22,221 nucleotides of DNA from Nitrospiraceae bacterium (GTDB lineage Bacteria; Nitrospirota; Nitrospiria; Nitrospirales; Nitrospiraceae): NCBI GenBank assembly GCA_005793285.1, contig SXPO01000209.1:1-22221 (forward strand), written 5' to 3'. Within the stretch, counting starts at the first letter, position 1, and each line of letters opens with the position of its first letter. Positions 8,421 to 15,531 of the stretch are shown here, one piece after another. The position numbers and the translations under genes were made by a program. The notes beneath the pieces are model-generated. The model was not told where the DNA came from, ran no database searches, and saw only the letters and a program-made list of their open reading frames with translations.

Positions 8421-9177
8421 GCGCCCTCACAAACTCGAACAGGCCGCAGCCATACTCAAGGCCGCCCGCGGCTTCAAGCGCAACATCCTCGCTAAACTGT
8501 CCGGAATCATCGACGAGAGAAAATGATTGGAGCTGCAGCTCAGGAAGGAATGACCTGACCGTGCCGGGAGAAAATACTCGGTGCGCATTGAAACAGACCC
8601 GCTCACGGCCGACCGGCACCGAGAGGAACAGCCTTCCGCCTGGCTGCAAGACGCGTTGTAGTTCCGCTGCAGCATGTTGGCTCCCGGACGGATTTAGGGG
8701 GTCACCGTATCGACCGAGCCCTACGTGCTCCATGACATGCAGACAGGATAGCGACGCGATACTGGCGTCACGAAATGGCAACTGCACGATGTCTCCGGCG
8801 AGAGAATTCAAATTCGACAGGCGCACGCGGAGGGGGCGATAGTCGACGAACGCTGTTTTCACGCTCGCGCTCAGCACGTTGATCATCATCGCACTGGACC
8901 CGATATCGACGTGCAACGGGGACATGAATCCACAAAGTCGGCGCGCAAGCCATGCAGCCTGAAAGAAATAGTGAGGATCGAACGGAGTCGCCTTCACACG
9001 ATCAGTCAAACAGGGGTACGAATCGCCGAAAAAGATCTTCTGACCTGGCGCAACATCCTGATAGGCAAACCAGTCGGCAGCGTAGCGCGGCAACGCCCTT
9101 ACAGCCGCAACAAAATGCGGGCCGAGAAACGCCCTCCCCCACCGGGCGATCGCACTGTTCCGAAAAAGACGTCTCAT
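8413..9177 (-). CDS. DUF268-like / methyltransferase-fold protein
   Basis: Protein of 254 residues with a methyltransferase-like core. The N-terminal 75 residues are basic and aromatic (DWFAYQDVAPGQK, TPFDPHYFFQAAWLARRL). A motif I-like strand follows as HVDIGSS, then FVDYRPL, a motif IV-like SLSCLHVMEHVGLGRYGDP, and VLQPGGRLFLSVPVG. The GLGRYGDP and FNAHRVFSP segments are what I associate with DUF268 proteins, which are common in glycan clusters and have no assigned reaction I know of. It overlaps the next methyltransferase by eight bases, so the two are probably made together. The ATG at 9177 has no clear ribosome site. It could be a second sugar methyltransferase or a non-catalytic partner. 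Confidence 0.78.
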   Translation of the reverse strand: MRRLFRNSAIARWGRAFLGPHFVAAVRALPRYAADWFAYQDVAPGQKIFFGDSYPCLTDRVKATPFDPHYFFQAAWLARRLCGFMSPLHVDIGSSAMMINVLSASVKTAFVDYRPLRVRLSNLNSLAGDIVQLPFRDASIASLSCLHVMEHVGLGRYGDPLNPSGSQHAAAELQRVLQPGGRLFLSVPVGRERVCFNAHRVFSPGTVRSFLPELQLQSFSLVDDSGQFSEDVALEAAGGLEYGCGLFEFVRARG

Positions 9178-9227
9178 GATGGCAACGTTATCGGCATGCC
9201 CTTTCAGTATCCCGCACGACGGCTCTT

Positions 9228-10365
9228 CTAGCTCGAAGCTTCCAACACCGGCGGCGCCATGGCTTTGCCAGCTTCCAGCCGCCTAATGAGCCTCTTGCCA
9301 AAATCAACACAGGGCTTTTCAATCCAGTTAAACACACACAAGCATGACCCCAGGCTCACGATAGAAACGACGGGGAAGAAGATCAGGAACCTCACTTCGA
9401 CTGAGCTATTGCTCAAACCGGCAAAATCGAAAAACTGTTCCTTCACTCCGTCAAGGATGTCGAGAATGAAAAAGTGAAACAGGTATATCGAAAAACAACT
9501 CGCCCCGAAATATCTCAAAAATTTCGAACGACAGACCTGTCCAATAAGCGAGTGCTCAGATAATGTCACCAGCATGAACAATGCCAGCCCAAAGGAAGCC
9601 GTAACACGCAGCCGTATGGCTGCGAGCACGATCAACAGCGCGCAGAGGTCAACAGCCCATGAGAGATTCCTGCTACGGAGAAAATGCCGGCCCACAAATT
9701 CATTTGCATGCACCCAGTACAAGAGGATACCCAACGCGAAACAATACCAATGAGCCAATGGAAACAAATAGAGAAATGTGTTGGCCGTGGGAACCCCAAG
9801 ATAAGAACCGGCCTTCAACCAAAGGATCGAGACCCCAACCATTACAACGAAGAACGCTGCGGCTCGCCGGAGACTCACGATAAACCCGAAAATGATGGGC
9901 AAGAATAAATAGAACGTTTCTTCGACGAAAATCGTCCATCCAAGCGGAAACACATCAATGCCAGGAAGATACCGGATAAATCCGAAATACAGCAGATAGC
10001 TTGGCAGACTCTCGCCGACACCTCTGCCCCCCCAGCGCATACAGAGTGACGGCCATCCACCAGAGGGGCAGGATCCGAAATGCCCGCCGGATATAAAAGT
10101 TGCGCCGAGGATTGGACTCCTCGGAATATTTCGCCTTTGAGGATCGAAAAAGGGTAAATGCGCTGAGAAGAAAGAAGAGTTCAACGCCTCGCGCCCCCGC
10201 GTTAACGAACTCTCCGATCAGCGGGAAATGAAAGGCCTCTAACCCGACATTACCGATCCGCTGAGATGTATGCACGGCCAACACCATGAGCACGGCAATT
10301 CCACGCAAGCCATCAATAGCCGGCACATGAAGGGCTGGGTCTGCGATGGTCTGCGGATCACGCAT
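9228..10365 (-). pseudogene. Acyltransferase-3 (OafA/YrhL-like) gene split by a single-base frameshift
   Basis: Two overlapping frames together make one membrane O-acyltransferase. The upstream frame, from the ATG at 10365, gives IDGLRGIAVLMVLAVH, FFLLSAFTLF and FYIRRAFRILPLWW, the expected N-terminal half with its His. The downstream frame, ending at 9228, supplies LGWTIFVEETFYLFLPII, many membrane helices and RYFGASCFSIYLFHFF, the expected C-terminal half. They meet at a run of seven G on the coding strand (10027-10033). With six G the frame would read ALGGRGVGESL and give about 378 residues, normal for the family. As given, translation from 10365 leaves the family sequence at the tract and stops at 9955. 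Sequencing error, a true null allele and slippage-based switching are all possible. The intact enzyme would acylate a sugar hydroxyl. Confidence 0.85.
10027..10033 (-). repeat. G7 homopolymer at the frameshift point of the acyltransferase gene
   Basis: Seven consecutive C on the given strand, G7 on the coding strand. This is exactly where the coding frame of the acyltransferase changes. Removing one G restores one continuous frame. Confidence 0.9.
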
Positions 10366-10421
10366 GGCATGTCAGCTCGTGTGCGCGCCGCGTGAAAAGA
10401 GAGCATGGACAATGCCGCACA

Positions 10422-11360
10422 CTAAACATTGCCGTAGCGGGTGTTCTTGATCATGGTGTACCCCTTGATCAGATCACTGATGCCCAAATCGAGTGAATGG
10501 ATCGGCTGAAAACCTGTCGCTTCGATCTTGGCGTTGGACACGATGTAATTACGCTGGTCAGGATCCTTCCCTACTGGCGCATCGAGGAAGACAAAATCCT
10601 GAACCTGCTTCTGAATGCGCTCGCACAGTTCCTTCTTCGATACATTGGCATCGGATAGGCCGACGTTATAGATCTGCCCTTTCATCTTGTCGAAACTCAC
10701 AATGGCATGCTGAAAGACTCGTGAAACATCGCGCACGTGCACATAATTTCGCTTGAACGAGCTTTCGAATAGGACGACGAACCGATCATGAACCGCGCGG
10801 TAGGTAAAATCGTTCACGAGCAGATCGATCCGCATACGCGGTGACATCCCGAACACAGTGGCGAGCCGAAAGCTGATGGCGTTCTCACGCTGCATGAGAT
10901 CCTTCTCGATCTCCACTTTTTCTTTCGCATAGAGCGAAATCGGGTTCAGGGGAGACTCTTCCGTGCAAAAGTTATTCTTGTCGCCAGTCCCGTAAGCGCT
11001 ATTGGTGGTTGGCATCAGCACCAACTGTTGCTTCGACAGCAGCTTCAACATCAGGGCAATCGCGTCGTGATTGATCGTCCTGGCGCCCACCGGGTCCTGA
11101 CTGCACATCGGCGCCCCCACCAGAGCGGCCAACGGAATCACGATATCGGCCTTCTTGAGCAAAGGAGCCATCACGCCTTCGATGCGGATGTCGCCCTTGA
11201 CGACTGAAAAATTGGGATGGTGGCATACATGGTTCAAACTGGACTGCTTGTACATAAAGCTATCCAGCACCGTGACCCTATGCCCCAACTGAAGGAGATC
11301 CGGAACCATGGTGGAACCAAGATACCCGGCACCGCCTGTGACAAGAATGTTGCAACTCAT
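10422..11360 (-). CDS. SDR resembling C. jejuni Cj1427, probable GDP-heptose 4-oxidase (NAD-dependent)
   Basis: Extended SDR of 312 residues. It has the Rossmann motif TGGAGYLG (8-15), the segment IPLAALVGAPMC, TTNSAYG (118-124), and Tyr144-x-x-x-Lys148. The run ATVFGMSPRMRIDLLVNDF and KRNYVHVRDV matches what I remember of Cj1427, which oxidises GDP-D-glycero-manno-heptose at C4 and recycles NADH with 2-oxoglutarate. The Asp-Glu pair of 4,6-dehydratases is replaced by Asn-Ser, so a 4,6-dehydratase is unlikely. I chose the ATG at 11360 because AAGGAAG (11366-11372) lies five bases upstream and the Rossmann motif then starts at residue 8; a 38-residue extension looks non-coding. Placement directly after hddC supports a GDP-heptose substrate. 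A 4-epimerase is the main alternative. Confidence 0.83.
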   Translation of the reverse strand: MSCNILVTGGAGYLGSTMVPDLLQLGHRVTVLDSFMYKQSSLNHVCHHPNFSVVKGDIRIEGVMAPLLKKADIVIPLAALVGAPMCSQDPVGARTINHDAIALMLKLLSKQQLVLMPTTNSAYGTGDKNNFCTEESPLNPISLYAKEKVEIEKDLMQRENAISFRLATVFGMSPRMRIDLLVNDFTYRAVHDRFVVLFESSFKRNYVHVRDVSRVFQHAIVSFDKMKGQIYNVGLSDANVSKKELCERIQKQVQDFVFLDAPVGKDPDQRNYIVSNAKIEATGFQPIHSLDLGISDLIKGYTMIKNTRYGNV

Positions 11361-11401
11361 AGAGGCTTCCTTTTCTCTGATCGAACCGTTATGTCGTGAA
11401 C

Positions 11402-12112
11402 CTAACGTACTAACAGCGTGGCAGCTCGATGATAATCTTTCGGCACTCCGATATCGATGAACGTGCCGGCACACTCGACACCGAACAGACGCTGACCAGA
11501 AGCAAGCGCGGCAGGAAACATGTCATCTTCGAGAGAGGCCTTTTCGCCTGGAGCGAAGCGACCTCCTCGCAAGGCCCGCGGGTGGACCCAGTACACGCCG
11601 CCATTGGCCAGGCGAGAACCCTGCGCACGCCCTGACTTCAACGACGTGATCTGCCCGTCAGGCGACATCTCGATGCCCATATACCGCCCCTCTTCACTTG
11701 TCCGAAAAAGAGAGAGGCACCAGTCTGCATCATGCGCCAGCGCATAAGCACTTAACACCTTCCAGTCTGCCGCAAAATAGGTATCCCCATTCAAGAGCAA
11801 AAACGGTCTCTCGTGGCTGATTTTCTCTGCGGCGAGCAGGAGCCCTCCGCCAGTCCCCAACGGCCGCTCCTCAATGACATACTCAAGGTCAACGCCTTTG
11901 TATCGAGTCCCAAAATATGCCGTGATAGCTTCGTACCGGTAGCCGACGGACAGCACAAACCGGCCGATCCCTTGGGCGATCCAATAATCCAGCTGATGCG
12001 CCAGGAACGGGCGGCCACCAATCGGCGCCATCGGCTTGGGCAGGTCAGGCACGAGACTGCGAAGTCTTGTCCCCAAACCCCCAGCGAGAATAATAGCCGT
12101 TGCGACTGCCAT
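11402..12112 (-). CDS. hddC: HddC-type D-glycero-alpha-D-manno-heptose-1-phosphate guanylyltransferase
   Basis: Sugar-1-phosphate nucleotidyltransferase of 236 residues with a complete N-terminal signature AIILAGGLGTRL (7-18) and the basic PKPMAPIGGRPF around Lys26. Later motifs are EERPLGTGGG, LLNGDTYF with the metal-binding Asp, and LANGGVYWVHP. The length and lack of a C-terminal beta-helix match HddC rather than RmlA (about 290) or ManC (about 470). HddC joins GTP to heptose-1-phosphate to give GDP-D-glycero-alpha-D-manno-heptose. An HddA-type kinase four genes upstream makes this reading much stronger. The ATG at 12112 begins one base after the stop of the ColD-like gene, so coupling is likely. 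The nucleotide is inferred from the family. Confidence 0.87.
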   Translation of the reverse strand: MAVATAIILAGGLGTRLRSLVPDLPKPMAPIGGRPFLAHQLDYWIAQGIGRFVLSVGYRYEAITAYFGTRYKGVDLEYVIEERPLGTGGGLLLAAEKISHERPFLLLNGDTYFAADWKVLSAYALAHDADWCLSLFRTSEEGRYMGIEMSPDGQITSLKSGRAQGSRLANGGVYWVHPRALRGGRFAPGEKASLEDDMFPAALASGQRLFGVECAGTFIDIGVPKDYHRAATLLVR

Positions 12113-12113
12113 G

Positions 12114-13283
12114 TTATGCCGAATTCAGGATCGCGCAGAGCTGATCGACTTCCACATCTTTCAGATCCGGAAAGTTGCCAATATAAAAACCGTAGAAGTG
12201 GACATGTTCCGTTTCAGGAAATTTCAGATGGTGCCCGTCCGGCACAATACCTTTCAGATAGGGCTGGCGAATTTGATTGCCACCTCCTGCGCTGCCTCTC
12301 CGGAACTCGACGCCAGACTCCCGCATCTTCTGCATGAGGCGCTGAACCAGATCATCATCCGGATGCTTCAAAATAAGATTGAAGGCATAGTTGCTGGATC
12401 CTTCCAGCTTGAAGTCGGTGCGGTATTTTGACGAATCGATGTGCGTCAAGAAACGAAGCAGATTTTCCGTCCGGCGCGTGACGATGCGATCCAGGCGCTT
12501 GAGCTGGCTCCGCCCCATGATGCCGCCAATCTCGGTATTCCTCGTGTTGTAGGCCGCGTAGGCAAAAATAAAATCCGGGTTCAGCTCAGGGTTGTCAGTC
12601 TGGTACGCGCTGCGGAGATCGTTGTCGTTCGATTCCCGTACCATGCCATGGGACCGCAGCATGCGGACCTGTTGGTAGACCTCCGGGTCATTGGTGCAAA
12701 CCATGCCGCCTTCGATGGTGCTCATGTGGTGGGCATAGTAATAGGAGAAATTCGATATCCAGCCCAGGCTCCCCAGACGCTTCCCCTTGTGGGTCGCGCC
12801 ATGGGATTCGCAGACATCCTCGATCAGCGGGACATTGCGGCGCGTGAGTTCGGCAATCAGTTCGTCCGTCAACCCGTTGAACCCTTGCACATGGGTGAGG
12901 AAGACGGCTCTGGTCTTATCCGTGATCGCCGCAAGAATGTTTGCGGGATCCATCCCCAACGTCCGGGGATCGATATCCGCAAAGACCGGCGTGAATCCAT
13001 TCTGCAGCACCGACGCGATATCAGAGACCCATGCCAACGGCGGCACGATCACTTCCCCTCCCTCAGGATGGCGGATCTTGAGGATGGCCATAGTTAAGAG
13101 ATTCGCCGACGCACCGGAATTGACGAAGACGCTGTACTTTACCCCCAACCATGCAGACCATTCGGCCTCAAAGGCCCGCACATTGGCGCCATGCGTCAGG
13201 ATCGGATCCTCTTGCTTGAGATGCTCGATCACGGCATCGAGATCCTCGCGAAGAATATTGTTACGCATCAAGGGATATTTCAT
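12114..13283 (-). CDS. ColD-like PLP-dependent 3-dehydratase (DegT/DnrJ/EryC1/StrS fold)
   Basis: Fold-type I PLP enzyme of 389 residues, close in length to ColD (about 388), the GDP-4-keto-6-deoxymannose 3-dehydratase. The phosphate/PLP-binding SGASANL is at 56-62 and the ring-binding Asp at 156 in IEDVCESHGA. The usual internal-aldimine Lys is replaced by His185 (codon 12729-12731, CAC) in YYYAHHMSTIEGG; ColD and the E1 enzyme RfbH have the same change and remove the C3 hydroxyl instead of transaminating. The C-terminal GNQIRQPYLKG and YGFYIGNFP also fit ColD. RfbH-type E1 is longer and has an iron-sulfur cluster, so it fits less well. The ATG at 13283 has TAGGA six bases upstream. The product would be a 3-deoxy-4-keto nucleotide sugar. 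Confidence 0.87.
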   Translation of the reverse strand: MKYPLMRNNILREDLDAVIEHLKQEDPILTHGANVRAFEAEWSAWLGVKYSVFVNSGASANLLTMAILKIRHPEGGEVIVPPLAWVSDIASVLQNGFTPVFADIDPRTLGMDPANILAAITDKTRAVFLTHVQGFNGLTDELIAELTRRNVPLIEDVCESHGATHKGKRLGSLGWISNFSYYYAHHMSTIEGGMVCTNDPEVYQQVRMLRSHGMVRESNDNDLRSAYQTDNPELNPDFIFAYAAYNTRNTEIGGIMGRSQLKRLDRIVTRRTENLLRFLTHIDSSKYRTDFKLEGSSNYAFNLILKHPDDDLVQRLMQKMRESGVEFRRGSAGGGNQIRQPYLKGIVPDGHHLKFPETEHVHFYGFYIGNFPDLKDVEVDQLCAILNSA

Positions 13284-13289
13284 AGATTC

Positions 13290-13415
13290 CTACCCAGCCA
13301 GTGGCCTGTTAATTTCAGAATATTCACATTCGCGAATAATGCCGGAATGGTCCGTCTCATAGCTCACCACCGCCGAGTACAACCGGCGCTTACTTCTCAC
13401 CGTAATAATCACCAT
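13290..13415 (-). CDS. Possible 41-residue small ORF between the TPP enzyme and the ColD-like gene
   Basis: The only spacer inside this tight operon larger than 100 bases holds an open frame from an ATG at 13415, overlapping the end of the preceding gene by 26 bases, to a TAG at 13290, six bases before the next start. The peptide begins MVIITVRSKRRLYSAVV and ends ECEYSEINRPLAG, which is protein-like in composition with no low-complexity bias. A GTG at 13400 is an alternative start, and no strong ribosome site is visible for either. It could be a small protein, the leftover C-terminus of a decayed gene, or chance. I do not recognise a family. Confidence 0.25.
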   Translation of the reverse strand: MVIITVRSKRRLYSAVVSYETDHSGIIRECEYSEINRPLAG

Positions 13416-13926
13416 ACTCGACCAGGATCGTGCTACGCCCGTCGTCACGGAGCAGCGCGCGTTCATAGGCCGGGAAAATATCAGAGGGCTCTTCGAGGCG
13501 AATCACCTCAATGGTGCTGCACATGGCCCGTAACGCCTCCGTATAGTCACCCACATGCTGATGCTGCGGGTGTAACGGACGCTGAGAGCCAATACCCGTG
13601 CGAATGATCGCCTTGGTCTTATACCCGTTATTGGACATCACTTGCACTTTGTCCAGATGGTTCACCAACTGGTTGATGGCGCATAAGAGGAAATTCCATC
13701 GCGGGAAGATACTGACGGGAACAAGCCCTGTCAGGGCCATACCCGTCGTCATTCCCATCTGCATTTCTTCGGCGACAGGCAGTTCGATGAGGCGATCACG
13801 AGGCACATCCTTCAACGTATTGGTCATGGCGGTCCCAGCCGCCGCCACCGCTTGCCCGATAAAGATCGTTCGCGGATCTTGCGCCAGGAATGTCATCGAC
13901 CGCTTAAGTTCGTCAAAGTATTTCAT
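13390..13926 (-). CDS. TPP-dependent enzyme, E1-beta-like subunit (pyrimidine-binding domain only)
   Basis: Short protein of 178 residues matching the Transket_pyr domain of 2-oxoacid dehydrogenase E1-beta. The cofactor-activating Glu is present as Glu53 in ELPVAEEMQMGM, where the family has P-(I/V)-(S/A)-E. Further matches are TGLVPVSIFPRWNF and GSQRPLHPQHQH, the loop facing the active site. Normal E1-beta is about 325 residues with a second C-terminal domain, which is absent here. The ATG at 13926 has AAGGTGAG just upstream and lies 10 bases after the alpha-like stop; an upstream ATG at 14025 would read through the previous gene. Together with the alpha-like subunit it should form one TPP active site. 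No E2 or E3 gene is near, so a non-oxidative acyl transfer is more likely than CoA formation. Confidence 0.82.
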   Translation of the reverse strand: MKYFDELKRSMTFLAQDPRTIFIGQAVAAAGTAMTNTLKDVPRDRLIELPVAEEMQMGMTTGMALTGLVPVSIFPRWNFLLCAINQLVNHLDKVQVMSNNGYKTKAIIRTGIGSQRPLHPQHQHVGDYTEALRAMCSTIEVIRLEEPSDIFPAYERALLRDDGRSTILVEYGDYYGEK

Positions 13927-13936
13927 CGCCCTCACC

Positions 13937-14536
13937 TTAGAACTGGACCCGCACGCCGGCACCGGCATGGGGATATTTGGTTTCATAGCGGTAGTAGCTG
14001 ACATACTCATCGGCCACGCCTTCAAAACTCAGACGAGGCTGATTCCAGGCCTCCCTTGTATCGGTGCAGACCGATTTCGCATTGTCTTCGACGATGAAGT
14101 GGATGGGCAGACGATGGTTTCTGCTGTATTTGATGGCCTCATGCGCAATCCCCGTCTCCGCTGTCATCTCCCCCAAAAAACAATAGACCTTGGAGTCCTC
14201 GCCTCGACGCTGAATCGACATGGCCGCCCCAACTGCAATCGGCAACACACCGCCAACGATGGCCGAGGAATAAATACGCTGCTCCGGGAAACACAGCGAA
14301 ATCGACCGGCCAGCCAATATCTCCGCACGAACCAATTCCTTAGGTACGCCCTTTAACAGGCATTGATAATGCGATCGCCACGAACAAAACACCCAATCCT
14401 GAGGGCGAATGGTTCGAAAGATCCCGATCATCTGCTCTTCATTGCCGAAATAGAGATGGACAGGGGCGCGAATATTCCCCGTGTTGAACAAGGCTGCGAT
14501 CTCTTCCTCAAACGCGATCAGTTCTTCCTTCGTCAT
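13937..14536 (-). CDS. TPP-dependent enzyme, E1-alpha-like subunit (short form)
   Basis: Protein of 199 residues matching the diphosphate-binding domain of E1-alpha of pyruvate and branched-chain 2-oxoacid dehydrogenases. The YRxHG-like element reads SWRSHYQCL (His56), followed by SSAIVGGVLPIAVGAAM. The TPP/Mg motif GDG-x(about 26)-N is present in altered form: Gly122-Glu123-Met124 and Asp151-Asn152 in FIVEDNAKS. Family members usually exceed 320 residues, so about 120-150 C-terminal residues are missing. AAGGA lies seven bases before the ATG at 14536. E1-alpha/beta-like pairs AviB1/AviO2 are implicated in adding a two-carbon branch in the avilamycin sugar eurekanate, and the unrelated TPP enzyme YerE does so for yersiniose. 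By analogy this pair may branch the 3-deoxy-4-keto sugar; that is inference. Confidence 0.82.
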   Translation of the reverse strand: MTKEELIAFEEEIAALFNTGNIRAPVHLYFGNEEQMIGIFRTIRPQDWVFCSWRSHYQCLLKGVPKELVRAEILAGRSISLCFPEQRIYSSAIVGGVLPIAVGAAMSIQRRGEDSKVYCFLGEMTAETGIAHEAIKYSRNHRLPIHFIVEDNAKSVCTDTREAWNQPRLSFEGVADEYVSYYRYETKYPHAGAGVRVQF

Positions 14537-14584
14537 CTCACCATCCTTCGCATGCCGCGCAATATTGCGCAGACGGTTGTCCTG

Positions 14585-15529
14585 TCAGACTTGATGGGCT
14601 GCATACCACTGGTAAGTACTCGCTAGACCGGCGGCAAGCCCGATGCTCGGCTTCCATCCAAGAGACTGAATCCGCGCACTATCGAGGAGTTTATGCGGCG
14701 CGCCATCGGGCTTCGTCAGGTCCCACTCCAGGCGCCCCTCGTATCTCACTACTCCGGCAATCAATTCAGCCAATTCTTTAATCGACACATCCGCGCCAAC
14801 TCCCAGATTGAGGGGAAGCTCAACCTCCGCGTTATCCTGCATCAGCAGATGCACGCACGCATCCGCAATATCGTCTGCATGAATGAACTCCCGTCTCGGC
14901 GAACCGCTCCCCCACAGCGTGACGGATTCGGCGCCGCTCACCTTGGCCTGATGAAACCGCGCCATGAGTGCCGACAGGACATGGCTGGATTTCGTGTCGA
15001 AGTTGTCGTGCGGACCGTAGGCACTATTCGGGATGACAGGAATGAACCGAGTAACCTGATCCTGCTTGTTATAAGCCAAACACATATAGGTCCCTGCGAG
15101 CTTGGAAATAGCATAGGGAAGACTCGTCGGCTCTGGCTTGCCGGACAAGAGGGCATCCTCAGCCATCGGCTGGGGACATTCCCGTGGATACATACAGGAG
15201 GAACCGAAGAAAATCAGCTTTCGCACACCAGCCTTGCGTGCAGCCTTCAACACATTGAGCTGAATGGCGATATTCTCGTCCATGAAATCTGCGGGAAATG
15301 TCTGGTTTTCTATGATCCCACCCACTCGGCCAGCAGCAAGGACCACATAGTCCGGATGGACCTCGTCGAAGAATTTGGCAACCCGCCCGCCATCCTGTAG
15401 ATCCAACTGATTTCGGCCTCGCGTGACAAGGCCTCGATAACCGTCACGCTCCAACCGTCGGGCGACCGCCGAACCAATAAGGCCGGCATGGCCCGCAACA
15501 TAAATGGACGAGTCTTTCTTCAGCGGCAT
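14585..15529 (-). CDS. fcl: GDP-L-fucose synthase-like (Fcl/WcaG) epimerase/reductase
   Basis: SDR of 314 residues. It has the Rossmann motif AGHAGLIGSAV (12-22), the AAGRVGGI segment, SSCMYP with Cys112, the catalytic pair Tyr139-x-x-x-Lys143 in PYAISK, and SSHVLSAL with His183. Cys and His are the acid/base residues for the C3/C5 epimerisation in GDP-fucose synthase. PRREFIHADDIADA and WDLTKPDGAPHKLLD complete the family pattern. Fcl makes GDP-fucose, ColC makes GDP-colitose, and Cj1428 reduces a 4-keto-GDP-heptose; neighbouring hddA, hddC and ColD-like genes favour the latter two types over fucose, and no gmd is in the window. The symbol marks the family only. The ATG at 15529 follows hddA by two bases. 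Confidence 0.87.
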   Translation of the reverse strand: MPLKKDSSIYVAGHAGLIGSAVARRLERDGYRGLVTRGRNQLDLQDGGRVAKFFDEVHPDYVVLAAGRVGGIIENQTFPADFMDENIAIQLNVLKAARKAGVRKLIFFGSSCMYPRECPQPMAEDALLSGKPEPTSLPYAISKLAGTYMCLAYNKQDQVTRFIPVIPNSAYGPHDNFDTKSSHVLSALMARFHQAKVSGAESVTLWGSGSPRREFIHADDIADACVHLLMQDNAEVELPLNLGVGADVSIKELAELIAGVVRYEGRLEWDLTKPDGAPHKLLDSARIQSLGWKPSIGLAAGLASTYQWYAAHQV

Positions 15530-15531
15530 AA

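Noticed and set aside
10027..10033. Programmed ribosomal frameshifting at the G7 tract
   Set aside because: Joining the halves needs a +1 shift, and no stop-codon or stimulatory signal typical of +1 sites is seen there; a one-base indel is simpler.
10422..11360. Reading this SDR as a GDP-mannose or GDP-heptose 4,6-dehydratase
   Set aside because: The Asp-Glu catalytic pair is replaced by Asn-Ser.
13598..14356. Plus-strand open frame of 252 codons opposite the TPP genes
   Set aside because: Both opposite-strand TPP subunits carry conserved motifs; the plus frame shows none. The same applies to 14693-15400, 12441-13097 and 19907-20617.
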